From positions 833,501-897,500 of the forward strand of contig CAUYUJ010011447.1 in assembly GCA_963575745.1 (NCBI GenBank): a stretch of DNA of 64,000 nt, given 5' to 3'. Shown here piece by piece: positions 41,040-54,000 of the stretch. The translations under genes and the position numbers were made by a program. Source of the DNA: Prorocentrum cordatum. Its lineage: Eukaryota > Sar > Dinophyceae > Prorocentrales > Prorocentraceae. The notes under the pieces are model-generated. The model was not told the origin of the DNA, did not search any database, and was given only the letters and a program-made list of their open reading frames with translations. Every line of letters begins with the position of its first letter. Within the stretch, counting starts at the first letter, position 1.

Positions 41040-41830
41040 GATGGAGATCCCACCAGCCCTCTGGGCGCAGGTGGTCTGGAACGTTTCAATTGTTTCCAAC
41101 CTCCTGCCTTTCCCTGCTCGGGAGGTTTACCTCCCCCCCTCCCTGCGTCTTGACGGGCTCCCCTGCGAGGTGGCAGAGGGTCCTTTTTGGTCCAAGATGG
41201 CTCCAAGAGGGCTTAAGAGAGCGCAAGCTGGCCTCCAAGATGGTCGAATATAGCGGTATATGGGTCAATATAGCCTCCGGCACACGTCCGAGAGGCCTCA
41301 AGACGGCCACAACACGGTTCCAAGTGCCCTCCGAGGCCTCCAAAGACCCCCCCCAAGAGGCCAAATCCTTCAACAACCTGAAGGCAATCAATGTGTTTTG
41401 CCTTCTCGCTTTTTCGCCTCCGATGAGCTCTTGAGGCCCCAGGATGGCCCCAAGACGGCCCAATATAGCCCGAAGAGGGGCCCAAGAGGGGCTCGCGACG
41501 GCCCCAAGAGCGCCCAAAAACGCTCCAAGAGCAGGCCAAGACAGCCCCAAGACGGCATGTTTGAGCCTCCGACGGGGGGCAGGAATGAAGGACCCCCCGC
41601 CCATTTTGATCAATGCGGCCTAAGCCTGCCCCAAAAGGCCTCCCAGACCACCCTCAAGAGCCCCAAGAGAGCTCCAAGACCCTCTAAAAGAGCCCCAAGA
41701 CGCTCTAACAGAGCCCAAAGAGGGCTCCAAGAAGGCCCTCCGAGGACCTAAAAAGAGCCCCAAGAAAGATCTTCGGGAGGGCCCCAAGAGGGCCCCAAGA
41801 GAACCCTAAGAGGTCTCCAAGTTTCGAAAC
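41040..41830. repeat. Head-plus-CCAAGATGGC dispersed repeat, copy 2
   Basis: The head begins ATCCCACCAGCCCTCTGGGC (41049). The body (41190-41820) is rich in GGCCCCAAGA and GCTCCAAGA. Confidence 0.8.
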
Positions 41831-42840
41831 GCACGCGAGTTTAAGATATAAAATTCGGTGCAACAGCCAATGCGAGTCACCGAAACATGCCTCACCCCTC
41901 ATCGAAGCACCATCGTAGCTTGCAACGATTTCCATCTCAAACTTCAAACTTCAATGCGGGGTCCTTGCGTAGCTATTTGTGATCCTTGTTTTCCCGAAGA
42001 CGGCTGCACGACTGCATGCGTCCTGCCGCCCCTGTTTCACCAACTCCCCTGCTGATCGTTTCTGGATGGGCTGATGGGGATACTTTTTTGATCGCAAACG
42101 TCGCGGAACCAACCGCGCACCGTCAATAACGTCGCAAGGCCAAACTAGCAGGAAAGACGGAGAAGGGCCACAACGGTGGCGAGAAGTACGCGGCAAAAAA
42201 GAAAACGAACAAGGGCACACGGAAAGAGGGCGAAGCGAAGCGGCGACGACTGGTGGGGATACTTTTTTCTCGCGGGCGCAAGCGGAAGCGCAAGCGCCGA
42301 GTCGAAAGGTCCGGGCCACGGGCCGATCTAACTAGCAACGCGCGAGCCTAAAATCACAGCGACCGAGCCCGGAATCAGAACCGACCGCCGGTGGGGCAGC
42401 TGGCTGTGGCTGAGCTGGCTGAGCTGACTGCAATCGGCCAGGGTAGCTGATGCATACTTGCGGGTGAAGTGGATCCTGCACGCCAGGAGATGTTGTGACA
42501 TGTTCTGTATCTACAGACCAAACGTATGCCTAGCGAGGCGGTGCCACCAGACGGGCAGACCCGGGAATGCGGCGCGCGACCAGGAAGAACAGGAGTCCGA
42601 GAGGTGCAAACGCGCTCGAACTCAAGAAGGCACCGTGGGATGAAGTCACCAGGTACGCAAACGGATCTTGTCGCCACAGGGCGCCAGGGATCAGGGCCAC
42701 CAGTGGGGGGTGCTGGCGGGGATACTTCTTTGATTAGCGGCCCGCAAGGAAAAGTCCAAAGGGCGGTATGACCGAGGCTGGGGCACAGCGCAAGATAATT
42801 AGCGCGAGAATGCGCGGAATGCACCTGCAAAACAAATTAG
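41831..42840. other. No gene recognised; three copies of a GGGGATAC motif
   Basis: GGTGGGGATACTTTTTT-type sequence at about 42072, 42250 and 42714, related to the GGGGATACGCGAAGCG motif found elsewhere. No gene supported. Confidence 0.5.
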
Positions 42841-42846
42841 GAGGGA

Positions 42847-43045
42847 GGCGGCCACAATTGGGCAACCAACGAACACAGGCCGGACCCGCAGGTGGGAAGC
42901 CGGACCGGCACCCTGCCAGAAGAGTACATGCTGGCCCAAGCAAAAAACCGCTGGGCGGATGCCAGCGGAAGAGAGGCGGCCACAGGTGGGCAACCACAGA
43001 ACACAGGCCGGACCCGCAGGTGGAGCACCGACCGGCATCCGGAAG
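42847..43045. repeat. Direct repeat, ~128 bp offset
   Basis: Both copies carry GGCGGCCACA-TGGGCAACCA, then AACACAGGCCGGACCCGCAG, then GACCGGCA (about 42847-42912 and 42975-43040). Confidence 0.8.
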
Positions 43046-43860
43046 AAAGAGAGCGGAGCCAGGTGGCGCAAGCGAAACAAACGGCCCGCGACCAAACAAA
43101 CGCGAGCGAAGAGGACAGGGCAGAAACAGAGCGCAGGAGAGGCGGAGGCGCGGCGGACTCATTCACGTGGCACCCAGTGCGTGTGCGTCACCGAGAACGC
43201 CGATCACTCACAAAGCCACCGATGGGGGGGAGGCCAATAGGCACTCATGAAGATTTCGAAGACTTCGAACGGTGACGCACGAGGAAAGGCCATCAGCCGA
43301 TGCCTCTGCACCACGGCCCGCACTCACACGGACAACGGCCTGGGTGGGGTTATTTCAGCCGACCGCAGGAGTGGGAACCCACGGGATGCCGCGGGTACCA
43401 AGGCGCAATGTAATGCCCCTCGAACCCAGGAGGTGGCACAAATTGTGGCCAGAGCCATCCACTGCAAGCAGGAACACATGGGGCGGTGCCTTCAGCCGGT
43501 CGACCCTGTCCACCGCGGGCCGGCAATGCGGCCAAAACCGTGGGTGAGCTTGTCTCAGCCGACCGCACGGGCTACACGCCCACGAGACTGCGGGGGTCGA
43601 TGGTGGGGATACGCGAAGCGTCAAGAATTGCCAGTGGAACTGACCTGGATGATTCTACAGCCAGACGCTCACCTGGAGGACCCAGAAGAACTCAGCGGAC
43701 AGGGAGTGATTGGGGTGATGATAATCAGGTCACCAGATTATCCCGGCAAAGCAACCTAACAGCGATGTGTAGGAGCAGATATGGAAGCATTCCCCTTAAG
43801 ATTCAGATGAGAATCCAGTTGTAGAATTCTGCTGTTCTCGCAGTCGTAGTCGCATTCGCG
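43046..43860. other. No gene recognised
   Basis: Unique sequence with one dispersed GGTGGGGATACGCGAAGCG motif at 43602-43620. Plus frames are open but carry no motif. Confidence 0.5.
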
Positions 43861-43864
43861 ATGA

Positions 43865-45512
43865 CAGTCGCAGTGGCAACGGCAGTCGCAGTCACAGCCT
43901 CAGCCTCAGCCTGCCTCAGCCTCAGCCTCAGCCTGCCTCAGCCTCAGCCTGCCTCAGCCTCAGCCTCATCCTGCTTCAGCCTCAGCATCAGCCTGCCTTT
44001 TTTTTTCTCACCCCTCCGCTCCCACGCACGCAGCCGCAGGGCTCACGACGGCTCTCGCTGCGGGCCACGGCCGTAGACGAGCCGCAAGGCCGCGAACCGG
44101 GCCCGCGAGCGCCCGGCGGGGGCCTCACCAGCGCCAAGGCCGGGCTCCGCACCGGCAGCCGCCAACGCCCCCGCCAGGCCGGCGACTTCGGCCTCAGCCT
44201 CAGCCTCGGCCTCAGCCTGCCTCAGCCTCACCCTGCATCAGCCTCAGCCTCAGCCTGCCTCAGCATCAGCCTGCCTCAGCCTCAGCCTCCGCATGCCTCT
44301 GCCTCAGCCTCAGCCTGCTTCAGCCTCAGCCTCAGTCTGCCGTCGGCCTCGGCCTCGGCCTCAGCCTGCCTCAGCCTGCCTCAGCCTCAGCCTCAGCCTG
44401 AGCCTCAGCCTCAGCCTGCCTCAGCCTAAGCCTCGGCCTGCTTCAGCCTCAGCCTCAGTCTGCCTGCAGCCTCGGCCTCAGCCTCAGCCTGCCCCAGCCT
44501 CTGCCTGCATCAGCCTCAGCCTCAGCCTCAGCCTGCCTCAGCCTCAGCCTGCCTCAGCCTAAGCCTCATCCTGCATCAGCCTCAGCCTCAGCCTGCTTAA
44601 GCCTCAGCCTCAGCCTGCCTCTGCCTCAGCCTCAGCCTGCTTCAGCCTCAGCCTGCCTCAGCCTCAGCCTCAGCCTCAGCCTCAGCCTGCCTCAGCATCA
44701 GCCTGCCTCAGCCTCAGCCTCAGCCTGCCTCAGCCTCAGCCATAGCCTGCTTCAGTCTCAGCCTCAATCTGCCTTCAGCCTCGGCCTCAGCCTGCCTCAG
44801 CCTCAGCCTGCATCAGCCTCAGCCTCAGCCTCAGCCTGCCTCAGCATCAGCCTGCCTCAGCCTCAGCCTCAGCCTGCCTCAGCCTCAGCCTCAGCCTGCT
44901 TCAGCCTCAGCCTCAGTCTGCCTTCAGCCTCGGCCTCAGCCTCAGCCTGCCTCAGCCTCAGCCTGCATCAGCCTCAGCCTCAGCCTCAGCCTGCCTCAGC
45001 ATCAGCCTGCCTCAGCCTCAGCCTCAGCCTCAGCCTCAGCCTCAGCCTCTGCCTTCAGCCTCAGCCTCAGCCTGCTCAGCCTCAGCCTGCCTCAGCCTCA
45101 GCCCTGCAGCCTCAGCCTCAGCCTGCCTCAGCCTCAGCCTGCAGCCTCAGCCTCAGCCTCAGCCTCAGCCTCAGCCTCAGCCAGCAGCCTCAGCCTGCCT
45201 CAGCCTCAGCCTCAGCCTGCTTCAGCCTCAGCCTCAGTCTGCCTTCAGCCTCGGCCTCAGCCTCAGCCTGCCTCAGCCTCAGCCTGCATCAGCCTCAGCC
45301 TCAGCCTCAGCCTGCCTCAGCATCAGCCTGCCTCAGCCTCAGCCTCAGCCTCAGCCTCAGCCTCAGCCTCCTCAGCCTCAGCCTCAGCCTGCCTCAGCCT
45401 CAGCCTCAGCTTCAGCCTCAGCCTCAGTCTGCCTTCAGCCTTGGCCTCAGCCTCAGCCTGCCTCAGCCTCAGCCTGCCTCAGCCTCAACATCAGCCTGCC
45501 TCAGCACTGAAA
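43865..45512. repeat. CAGCCT hexamer array with higher-order structure
   Basis: About 1.6 kb of CAGCCT/CTCAGC hexamers with CAGCCTGC and CATCAGC variants, broken by a unique GC-rich insert at about 44000-44180. A marker, TCTGCCTTCAGCCTCGGCCT, recurs at about 44769, 44917, 45238 and 45427, showing amplification of larger blocks of roughly 150-320 bp. Confidence 0.92.
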
Positions 45513-45519
45513 ATTTGGC

Positions 45520-45718
45520 CCGGGAATGGAGTTCTGGGAACTCGAAGAACACGAAGTGGCCTGCAGTTGGTCCGGTCATTCAACATCATGCCCAGGAATG
45601 GAGTTCTGGGAACTCGAAGACCACGAAGTGGCCTACGGTTGGCTCCGGGCATTCAAAATCATGCCCAGGAATGGAGTTCTGGGAACTCGAAGACCACGAA
45701 AAACGTTACTGTTGGCTA
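45520..45718. repeat. 73-bp tandem repeat, 3 copies
   Basis: Units with GAATGGAGTTCTGGGAACTC, GAAGACCACGAAGTGGCC and CATTCAAAATCATGCC near 45524, 45597 and 45670. The last is shortened. High similarity indicates recent amplification. Confidence 0.9.
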
Positions 45719-46945
45719 AAAAAAGAGTCCCCGGATTCCCGGGGCACCCGTCCGGCATCTGCCCAGACCCCCCTGGGGAGTCATGATGCTCTCGTTTGAC
45801 CCTACTAGAAACCTATCTGCCTTCTCAGTTAGGTAGAAAGAGGAAAGACGAAAATAACAACAGAAATACAGCACGCACTGCAAATGCAAGCTGGGGAGAC
45901 AATTGGTGACCAACACGGGATGTTCATCTGGCACTAAGCTCGAACGATCAGGTGACCAATTCGACGGCAGATGGCTAGAAGCATGCTCTGCGAACCACTA
46001 CTTTAGAGGAGGGAGCAGCAGGTGCAAGGCTGGGTGCGCAAAGGGTAGGAGGACGAGCAGAAGACTGATACATTCGCTAATCAGTTTGGACGAGCTGCTT
46101 CTGATGTGCAAGATACGAGTACAAGCTACACCGCTAGCATTGCATCGCCCCACCCCCCTCTCTCTTGACTCCGACAAAAGCAAAGGGAACCATGGCAGAA
46201 GGGGGAGGAGTGACGCACGCATACGACTCAATCGGGACGGCTTGGCTCTGGGGTATAGTTACACGAGAAGGGGCCTCAGCCAGACCACCCAGCTGGGCGC
46301 AGGGAGGACTAGCGCACAGACGCAGGGAAAATGCGATCTTACGCATGCCCGCTGTGCACTGGAGAGCGCAACAGAACGGGGCCAGCATTATGGACAGTAA
46401 GTGTGACTGCACGACTGTGCCTGCGAGTATTATGCGACGGCTTGGAAATACTCCGACCAGCCAGTCGCGCTGGGAGCCATCGGAAACACGACTATGAGTG
46501 TGGTGTTCTGCGCTGGCGGCTGGTTACTATTTCTTTGGTTATCGGCTTGATTGTGTCATTCCATGTCTGATGTGGGTCTCTGTCTCTTTCTGATTATAGC
46601 CATCGCGCAGCATAGAAGTTGTAGACGTCGTTCGATTGCTTAGGGCACAGTGTACATCCCATCTGTGCGCCTTGAGGCCCAATCGCTAGCAGAGTTCCAG
46701 ATCCACGCACGGAGACATCACGTGGGCCCCTAATCGATAGGAGAAGCAAGGGAGAGCTCACGTGTCGCTGACACCACTGGCGACGCCGTCATGGGGGCTC
46801 AAACGAGGACAATACCAACAGCAAGGCCAAGGAGGAGACCGAAAGAGGACCATCCTGGGTAGCATCCTGAAGGCCTGCGGACGCAAGAAATGAAACAGTG
46901 AGGCAGTCAGTTCAGGAAGCCGGGGGCAACCACCGCAGAACCAAG
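45719..46945. other. No gene recognised; short Cys-rich plus frame
   Basis: A plus frame at 46331-46570 begins MRSYACPLCTGERNRTG and ends with a hydrophobic stretch (VTISLVIGLIVSF). It is short, without a family match, and may be decayed coding sequence. Confidence 0.35.
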
Positions 46946-46949
46946 GGGG

Positions 46950-47780
46950 AGAAGGACACGGTAACCAGATGGGCTGCCACAGCATGATAAACAGCCTGCA
47001 GGAGTTGTCGCTGAGGAACGCGCACGGCATCATGGAGATGATGGCGGCACCCGTCGTTTCCTGACTCAACAAGAAAATCAAGATCATCACCTCAAAACGC
47101 CATGTAAGCAGGACGTGTACACGGGCAACACGTACGAGCAACAGGGAGAGGCCACACGATAGGACCACCACGCGCACATGCCATGCTGGCCCTGGTCGCG
47201 GCACTTATCGAGTACACCTAGATGAAGATGACAACGGAGGGCATCCTGCAGACAGATACCGACTGGAGCAAGGGAGTCCTGGAACAGCGGCACGAGCAAG
47301 CGATGCTACAGAACGGCTTGAGCTTCGTGATTGAGACAGTCCCGATGTGCAAGGTAGCAGAGGCGTACAAGCCCAAGTGACAAGAGGACGACGGCACCAG
47401 CAAAGGGAATATTGCTTACATTATCAGCCCGCTGCCGCACATCAAGATCACGATGAACGACGCGACCCTCACGGAAGAAAAGCTCTAGAATATGGCCAAC
47501 GTTCTTCAAGCAGACATTCGGCTACATCTTGGCGGAAACGAGAGGACAAATCGGGCGAAGCCCAGGACAGAAGACAGAGTGGAGCGGGTAGTGGAGATGC
47601 AGCTGCAGGGGCAACACACGATGAGGACTCGCTGAAAGAGAGGACGCAAGTCAACATCGACAGCGCCAGCTCTCAACCTTGCCCTGCCAACAACCCCCAA
47701 TCTAGAGGTTCCCTTGAGGCCCCTGAGAAGATGACCCGGGAAGGACAACTAAACAACGATACAAGCAACGGCACATAAAG
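46950..47780 (+). pseudogene. Decayed coding sequence with in-frame stops
   Basis: From ATG 47221 one plus frame reads MKMTTEGILQTDTDWSKGV, LSFVIETVPMCKVAEAY, a TGA, NIAYIISPLPHIKITMND, a TAG, then VLQADIRLHLGGNERTNR. Composition and codon use look protein-like on both sides of the stops. The family is not recognised. The upstream piece (46975-47050, INSLQELSLRNAHGIMEMM) may belong to it. Confidence 0.4.
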
Positions 47781-48280
47781 ACTGCACTAACTAGAGCTAC
47801 TATCGCAACAGAGCGAGAAAGGTAAAGAAACGCACGAAGTAACAATTCAATATCGGGAAGAACGACGGAGGGAACTTACATGTGAATACAAGGGAAAAGG
47901 AGGGACTACGACAAAAGTGAAAACGGAGGTGGACAAGCAATAAGCAGTAACCTCCGACGTTACAACCATGATACTGTGACTGTGGGCCGACCAAAGCTAT
48001 CCCGACTCAGGACCCCCCTCCCTCCTCCTCTTCCGACTACGAATGGCGAGTAACACAAAATGGCATGCATACGACACACTGAGAAGTTGAGCCTCTATGT
48101 TTCTCAGACCCCAAGTAGCTGCGTCGAGAGATCCCAATGAGCCCCCAATGGAATACCCTACCTACGGCGCTCGACGGACGACGACCGACACCGACTATCA
48201 AATATCGGGGCATCAACATCATGGGATACAGCAAGGGCACCACACGGAAACCAACAACAAGTCCGTAGCCACCGGCTTAA
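47781..48280. other. No gene recognised
   Basis: A-rich plus strand without a long frame; possibly the continuation of the decayed sequence on either side. Confidence 0.4.
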
Positions 48281-48290
48281 CGACCTCGGC

Positions 48291-49144
48291 TTGCAAGCTA
48301 ACAGCTTCACGACAGCCAATCGAATCGACCTCAAGGAGATGATAAGGTCTCCAGCAATGGACAGTGGCAAGGTCCAGGGAGACATGCAGGCGGCAGGGGA
48401 AAGCGAATACGTCCTTCGCAGCGCACACGGGAACATCCCGAGCTACGACCTGGTCCTCAGCAAGCAGGAGGTCGACCTGGGCTTCAGCATCCGAGCTTTG
48501 CAGGACCAGAAGGGGAGGACCACCAAAAGCCTTGTCAGGTGCAAGTCGGGGGAACGGACGGACATGCACGAGACGATGGAGAGGCTGCGCCCGACAAGGC
48601 CATCCAGCAGCTCGTGCTGGTCCGCGGGTCGCTCTCAGACCGCCCAAAGGTTTGGCAACTTCCATACGAGAGGGACGACGACAAGAGGCAGGTGGACGAG
48701 CCACAGTGCGATGACAAGAAGATGTACAGCACACGAATTGGCAAGCAGCAGCAGGACAAGATCGACATGCCCAGCCAGAGCACGAACACCAACAAATCGA
48801 GGCTGGACCCGAACAGCCCCGAGGCGTGGAATGCCTACGGCTGGATCGAGAAGGTGAAGACCGATCCGAACAACATCGAGACGTGGAAGGCGAACGGCTG
48901 GATCGAGCGGGAGAAGCTCGACCCGAACAACATCAAGACGTCGAAGGCAAACGGCTGGATCGAGCGTGTCAGGATCGGCCCGAACAACCCAGATACGTGG
49001 AAGGTAAACGTTTGGATCGAGAAAGGGGAAGCTACCCCGCCAACCAGGCCAAGGAGCAAACTACAGGGTCCGCAACATCGGAAGGAGGAGAAGAGTCCGC
49101 AGAGCGTGGAAACCAGGACGAACCAGAGCCAAAGAAGAAGGTAG
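48291..49144 (+). pseudogene. Decayed coding sequence with TPR-like 19-residue repeats
   Basis: Two overlapping plus frames joined by a frame change near 48545. The first reads ADGK-free charged sequence such as IPSYDLVLSKQEVDLGFSIR. The second reads KAIQQLVLVRGSLSDRPKVW, then four tandem 57-bp units (48804-49028) of the type LDPNSPEAWNAYGWIEKVK, each with DPNN and WxxxG-WIE. DPNNxExWxxxG recalls half of a TPR unit, but 19 residues is too short for the 34-residue TPR. Either a repeat protein or a coding minisatellite. Confidence 0.4.
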
Positions 49145-49588
49145 TCGCGGCATACCTTCCCATCACCGACCACAGGGAGAGCTCGGGATCCCCGAAGCAA
49201 GAGGAGGGCACTGCCAACAGACGTGAACAGCAACTTCGACGGCTACACATACACCGACAGTTGCGCTGCTTTTTTTGGCATCGCGCGCGTGACTGTAGCA
49301 TTGTTGGCCCGCGGTGGACTCAGCTGAATGACACCGCCCTCATGGGAGTGTGTACTCTGCACCTTGAGGGAGGCCAACCAAGCTGCAGTAGGAATGTACA
49401 TACCTACTACTTTCAGAGGAGCAAACACGAATGCGACTCTGGAGTATGAGGGCACAACAAACAACGCCCTCCCACTGCAGGGAACAACCGGGCTACCAAC
49501 AAACTGTTGGTATCCAGCTTATAAAAGATACTGCGACGCCTACCAATGGACCAGACAAGGACGATGCAAGAATAATCAAAGTGAGTGA
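49145..49588 (+). pseudogene. Decayed coding sequence, Cys/Tyr-rich C-terminus
   Basis: A plus frame runs from about 49219 (DVNSNFDGYTYTDSCAAFFG) through one TGA near 49327 to a stop at 49586-49588, ending TNCWYPAYKRYCDAYQWTRQ. One stop in about 120 codons with sensible composition suggests recent decay. Family not recognised. It may be the 3' part of the same former gene as the two segments upstream. Confidence 0.4.
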
Positions 49589-50064
49589 ACCCGTCCGCAA
49601 ACTGAAGTAGAGCAATCATATTAGTGCTGTGTTGATTCTGTTGGTCCCCGAGGCACCTCCCTTCTTCTCCCCCTGCCTTGGCTTCCTGCCTAGTGCGCTG
49701 CTCTGCCCCCCCTTCCTCGTCATGTCCTGTCTGCTACCTGTCCCCTCCTCTCCCTCTCTTCCTTCTCTCCCATGCTAGCGGCCTGTTTCGTTCTATTGGC
49801 GCTGGGTCTGTGAGAGCCACCCTCCCCCCCTCTCCTTCTCCCTCCCGCTCGTCCCCGTATGGACTCCTCGCTCCCCCTGCCCCTCTCTGCCTGCTCCTGT
49901 CCTCCCCGTGCCTTGACCTCTCGGGGACCTTGGTGACCCCCTCGTGGGCTCGTCCGTGGAGGGGGGCGGAGAGGAGGCGGGGAGGAGGATCGAAGAGGCC
50001 GCCCCATACGTGCGCGGGTACGAGGCACAGCCCGCGGCACCGCGTGTTCTCTTTTTTTTTTTCG

Positions 50065-50105
<41 letters not shown>

Positions 50106-50640
50106 TCCCCCCCCCCCTGGAGCTCGTTCGGGCCAAGCTGAGGCCCCAGCGACACCCCCAACCTTAGCTTTGTTGTGTCGGGAGCGTTGCCCCTTGCTGC
50201 GGGGCGCCCTCCCCGCGTTCTGGCCCTCCCCGCCTTCTGGCCAGGAGGGCGCCCCAGGCAGGCCGAGGGTGCCATTGGACGCTCGGCTGCCCTGCATGCG
50301 TGTGAAGCCCGCAGGGATACCTAGTTTGCCAGAACTGGAATCATCCCCTAAGCGCCTGTACCATCTGTGTTTGGTACCTCCTCATTCCCCTCAGCCTCCT
50401 CCTCCCCCTCGTCCTCGTCAATGTCGTCGTCGCCCCCTTCCTCTTCCATCCACCTCCTGCTCTTGCCCCGCCTCCACCTCCCACCTCGCTCTTCATCCTC
50501 CTCCCGCCTCTCATTCCTCCTTCTCCACTAGTTCATCCGCATCGTCCCCCGTCGACTCAGCAATTCCACCCCTGGGTATGCTCAGGTTGAGTCCGAGCTT
50601 TGGCGGCTTAACGGCTGTCACACACGCCTTTTCCACAGGA
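49589..50640. other. CT-rich low-complexity region
   Basis: Pyrimidine-rich sequence (TCC, CCT, CTCT), with T10 and (CT)n at 50050-50105 and C12 at 50107-50119, plus a CCTCCT stretch at 50380-50540. Long frames on both strands reflect composition only. Confidence 0.75.
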
Positions 50641-51065
50641 TGTTCCTAGACGTCCCTGGGCAGGGCAACTCAACTGGCGATGGGTTCTGCATGGGCTGGT
50701 GGGGATGTACGAAGCGTCAGGAATCTGGATGAATCTGGATGAAGATGGTGTATCGGGCGCCGCGACCCTCCCAGCGCACTCGAGACCGCTCTGAGAGCAT
50801 TCTCGAGCGCTCTGGAGCGATGTGCCCTCATCCTCGGCCTGCCTGGCCACTGGTTTCTCAGCCTCAGCCTTGTGGCCGACCCAACACTTATGCCTAATGC
50901 CGGATGGGCAATCCCATACGCACGTGTTTCTTCTGGCGTGCCGATGGGTTGCAATCGGCGGGTCAAGCACTCGTGGCTGGCTGCGCCCGCAGTGAATCGG
51001 CCACCGTGCAAGATCGAAGCCGAAACGTTACGTCTAAGTGCTAGCCAACGCGTGCCCCAACAAGC
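50641..51065. other. No gene recognised; one GGTGGGGAT-GAAGCGTC motif
   Basis: A diverged copy of the dispersed motif at 50697-50719 (GGTGGGGATGTACGAAGCGTC) is followed by a GAATCTGGAT duplication. No gene supported. Confidence 0.5.
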
Positions 51066-51069
51066 GCAC

Positions 51070-54000
51070 TGTTGCAAACTATGAGGTGCACTCTAGATGG
51101 TGCAAAGTGCAATCGAAGTGGTCAAGCCCATGCGGTGCCAAGCAATGCAATACAAAATACAACAATGCAAATACACGTGAAGCCTTACAAAGCAATGCAA
51201 CGCAATGCCATTCACTGCCATTCGCAACACAAAAGGGAAACGCAACACGATGCAGAGCAACGCAGATCAGTACAACGCAATGCAAAGCCATGCGATGCGA
51301 TTCAAGGCAATGTGGCACAATGGATTGCAACGCAGTGCGATGCATCACAATGCAGAGCAACACAATGCAATGCAGCGCAACGCAAAATCATGCACGAGAT
51401 TGCGAGGCCATGCAACGCAACGCAAGGCAATGCAACACAAAACGATGGCAAGCAATGCGCAGCAATGCAAACCAATGCAATCGCATATAAAGCTGCGCAA
51501 CACATCGCAAAGCAATGCAACGCACTGCATTGCAATGCAAAGCAATGCGACCCAACGCCATGCAACTTCGAGCCACGCACTGGACAGCAACGCGATGCAC
51601 CGCAACGCAACGCAGTGCATCGCAATGCATCGCAATACAGAGCGACGCATTGCAATGCAACACGATGCAACATCATGCACAACCATGCGAAGCCATGCAA
51701 CGCAACGCGATGGAATGCAACACAAAAGGAAACCACTATGTGCAATACAATGCAAACCAATTCAAAGCAAAGCAAGGCCGTGACACGCAATGCAAAGCAA
51801 TGCACAGCACTGCAATGCAATGCAACGCAATGCAATCAAAAGCCATGCAACACCGTGCGATGCAGTGGACAACAACGCAATGCAATGAAACACAACGCAA
51901 TGCTGAGAAACGCCACGCAATACAACGCAGGCACATCAATGCCACGTAATGCGTTGCAACACACTGGAATGCAAAGCAATGCAACGTACGGCAGAATAGT
52001 GCAACACACAACGACGCCGTGCACCATGTTTCAAAGCAGTGCAACGCAATGCATCGCAAGCCAAAGCAATGAAAAGTAACGCCAATGAAACTGTACAATG
52101 CACAACCATGCACGGCCATGCGACGCCATGTAATGCAATGCAGCCGAATGTAAACCAATGCAACGAACTGCAACGCAATGCAGGGCTGCGCCATGCAACG
52201 CAACGCACTCCAGGGCAATGCAGAGCACTGCATCGCAATGCAAAGAAATGCAGAGCAACACATTGCGTCGCAATACAGACCCATACAACGCAATGCAAAA
52301 CAATGAACAACACCGTACCGCAATTAACGCAATGCAGCTGCATACCATGCAATACAAAACCTTGCAGGGAACTGCAACGTGCCGCAGCACCACGCAAAGC
52401 AACGCCCTGCCAAGCAATGCAAAGCACCGCAACGCACTGCATTGCAATGCAGAGCCCTGCAACCGAATGCAAAGTTATGCAACGTCATGCAACGCCATGC
52501 AGCACACTGCAACGACATGCAACGAACTACACTGCACTGCGAACCAACGAAATGCAATGCAAACGAATGCAGAGCCATGCAACGCAAAACAAAGTCATGC
52601 AGATTTATCAGAGCAACGCCGACCAATGCACAACAATGCACAACAAGGCAGATCCATAAGAAACCTGCCCAAACACCGTACTTGCAACCCATTCCAATGA
52701 GAAACGGTACAACGCAACACAAAACCGTGAACCACACTGCAAAACAATAAATGGAAATGCAAAGCAATGGAACCACGGATCGAAATGCAGTGCAATGCAG
52801 CGCAATGCACAGCAACGCAAAGCAATGCAACGCACTGCAACGACTGTGCAACAATGCAACGCATCGCTGAGCACTGCAGCGCAATGCAACGCCATGGGAC
52901 GTCATGCAAGTCACGCAGTGACCTGCACGTATATGCAAAGCAACGACACGCACGGCATCACGATGTACCCCAATGCGTCGCAATGCCGAGCAATGTAACG
53001 CAAGACAACGAATAGCACTGCATCGTAACGCAACGCAATGCATTGCAATGTGAGGCCATGCGACGCCATATCAACCAATGCAAACCAACGCAACGCCATG
53101 CCCAGCAACGCACAAACACACAGAGCAATGCGACACACTGCAAAGCAGCGCAACACAACCTCAACGCAATGCAGCGCGATGCATCGCAATGTAACGAGCA
53201 AGTCAACACAAAACCATGCGACGCCTTGAAAAACAGTGCAAAACACAGCGGCTCAACGCAATGCAACGCAATGTATCGCAATGCAGGACAGCGCATTGGA
53301 ATGCAACGCATGCGCAACAATGCAAGGTGATGTCGGGCAGTGCATCTCAATCCGCCGCAATGCAATGCGAAACCGTGCAAAGACACGCAAAGCAATACAA
53401 CGCAATGCAACAACATTGATTGCAACGCATCGCGCTGCAGAGTCACGCAACGCAAGGCAACGCAACGCAATGTAGAGCAACCGAGACGCAAAGCAATGTG
53501 CATCCACGTAAAGCAATGTAAATCAACGCGTTGCAATGCGCCACAATGATAAGCAATGCGTGGCAATGCAATGCAATCCTGAGCAACGCAGAGCAGTGCA
53601 TAGCCAAGCGGAGACATGCAGAGCAATGAAGAGCAATACGAAGCAACGCAATGCAACCCAATGCGCAGCCATGCAAACCAGCGCACCACAACGCAATGAA
53701 AAACCATGCGAAGCACAAGAACGCAATGCAAAGCCATGCGCAAAGCAGCGCCGAGCATTGCATAGTAACGAAACGCAATGCACACTTCTGCAAATCCATG
53801 CAAAACAATGCAACGCAATGCGATGCAAAGCAACGCCTTGCAAAACATTACAATGCACAGCCATTCAGAGCAATGCGTGGCAATGCAACGCCATGGAACA
53901 CCATGCGACTTAATGCAACGCAGTGCTAAGTTATGCAGCGCAAGGCAACCCAATGCCAAGCAGCGCTGAGCAACGCAATGCAATGCAGTGCCGGGCAATG

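Noticed and set aside
43865-45512. CRISPR-like array
   Set aside because: Continuous hexamers without unique spacers in a eukaryotic context.
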